Assembly (NCBI RefSeq): GCF_003672135.1
Contig: NC_039515.1
Location: 4,278,001-4,342,000 of the forward strand
Direction of reading: 5' to 3'
Source: Ooceraea biroi
Taxonomy: Eukaryota > Arthropoda > Insecta > Hymenoptera > Formicidae
DNA length: 64,000 nucleotides
Shown here: in pieces, positions 63,163 to 64,000 of the stretch
How positions within the stretch are numbered: the first letter of the stretch is position 1
How the letters are laid out: each line of letters opens with the position of its first letter
The notes under the pieces: generated by a model
Database searches by the model: none
Told to the model about the DNA's origin: nothing
What the model saw: the letters and a program-made list of their open reading frames with translations, nothing else
Position numbers and translations under genes: made by a program

Positions 63163-64000
63163 GTTGGTTCCTTCCGTCGTGTCGACTCCGCTACAAAGAG
63201 TGTCTCTTCGCGATTTTTTCTCTTTCTCTCTTCCTCTATCTCTCTCTCTTTTTCTTTCGCTCGTCGTCGAGCCGACTTTTTCCGCCACGCCGTCGCGCTA
63301 AATCGAATCAATTTACCTGCACGCTTGAAGAAAATTCTCAGTCATGAGAACTCGCCCGTGTGCTGCTTGATTCCGTGTTTATGATTCATGGGATACAGGG
63401 ACTAAACACGCGCTCCCTTTGACAGTAAAATCTTTTAAGTAAACTTTCTCGTCGTATTTAATTAAACAGCATAAGTTATTCAATTTCCGTGGCACTTTCA
63501 AGTTGAATATAACTCTTTTTTAGCGAAAATATAATGAAATGTGATTAATTGCAGAGACATTTAATATTGAAAAGACATTTAATCTTGATAAATTATACTA
63601 GAACCATATACAACGACTACGAAAAAAAAACATTATTTTGTTTAAAGTTTGACAGAAATAGAAAAAGACAGAAAGTTGAGTTTAACAATTGACGCGAATT
63701 AAATATCCATTGTAATTCGCTACGAGAATGTAATAATATCACCAAAATGTGATACGTCGGCGTAGTTTTCAATGGCGTCAAATTAGATCTGCGATATCTC
63801 TCATGCCTCTTCTTATTTTTTCCGCCATGTCGAGTTCGACGTATGGCATCGTCCCTTGTGAACTCGAGCCCAGCTACCCCTCCTTATTTCCCAACCGTGG
63901 CTCGAATCGAATCAACCCGCGGCTGACATCCGACGCCTCGATTTGAGTCTTTCCTCATACGGAAAATCTCCCAGTCACGAATGTCTGCGAGATGTCTGCG

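Larger units (their letters stand above)
55108..64000. other. Gene-poor region to the end of the window
   Basis: No accepted coding exon. Simple repeats are at 55743-55779, 61242-61263, 62674-62698 and 63135-63162. An 18-bp perfect palindrome lies at 61733-61750. A CpG-rich block at 57.05-57.70 kb has a minus-strand frame ending at a plausible splice donor (57059|57058). The next receptor exon, expected to continue from the split Arg codon, was not recognised here. Confidence 0.5.

Noticed and set aside
62769..63347. 192-codon plus-strand frame
   Set aside because: It runs through CTTC and TC simple repeats and is rich in Ser/Leu/Phe/Arg without domain or splice support.
1..64000. CRISPR arrays, rRNA genes, telomeric TTAGG arrays
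   Set aside because: Looked for and not seen; repeats present are microsatellites or transposon ends.

Overview
The window looks like non-repetitive nuclear DNA of an insect, most likely a hymenopteran such as an ant. Supporting signs are intact spliced-exon signals, Tc1/mariner elements of insect type, many microsatellites and CpG dinucleotides that are not depleted. The order is an inference from texture; no single sequence here proves it. There are no bacterial-style genes, no rRNA genes, no CRISPR array and no recognisable tRNA. Most of the 64 kb is intronic or intergenic.

Only one host coding segment could be supported. It is a 79-bp internal exon at 42954-43032 (+) with good splice sites at both ends. 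It encodes the third transmembrane region of a Methuselah-type class B GPCR and looks most like Methuselah-like 1 (mthl1, 'Mist'). No neighbouring exon was found, so this receptor gene probably has very large introns, or its other exons lie outside the window or were missed by eye.

The rest of the recognisable structure is mobile DNA. Two near-identical, inverted mariner (DD34D) copies lie at 17427-18698 (+) and 28954-30219 (-). They share the same inactivating stops and deletion. A younger-looking Tc1/mariner-superfamily element with a DD41D catalytic spacing lies at 44283-45845. It has 151-bp terminal inverted repeats differing by one base and a transposase frame broken by a single TAG. Two non-autonomous palindromic elements follow. 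One (49597-50158) has a TA target duplication and eight copies of a 9-bp iteron-like motif. The other (54370-55107) has 200-bp inverted arms. A weaker LTR-like block sits at about 22803-23763.

By region: 1-17.4 kb has no supported gene, with CpG-rich patches and simple repeats; 17.4-18.7 kb is mariner copy 1; 18.7-28.9 kb has no supported gene, with the LTR-like block; 29-30.2 kb is mariner copy 2; 30.2-42.9 kb has no supported gene; 42.95 kb is the receptor exon; 44.3-45.8 kb is the DD41D element; 49.6-50.2 kb and 54.4-55.1 kb are the palindromic elements; 51.6-52.7 kb and 57.0-57.7 kb are CpG-rich stretches that might hold first exons. I did not find a convincing new multi-gene system. The most interesting signals are the internal architecture and shared decay of the transposable elements.
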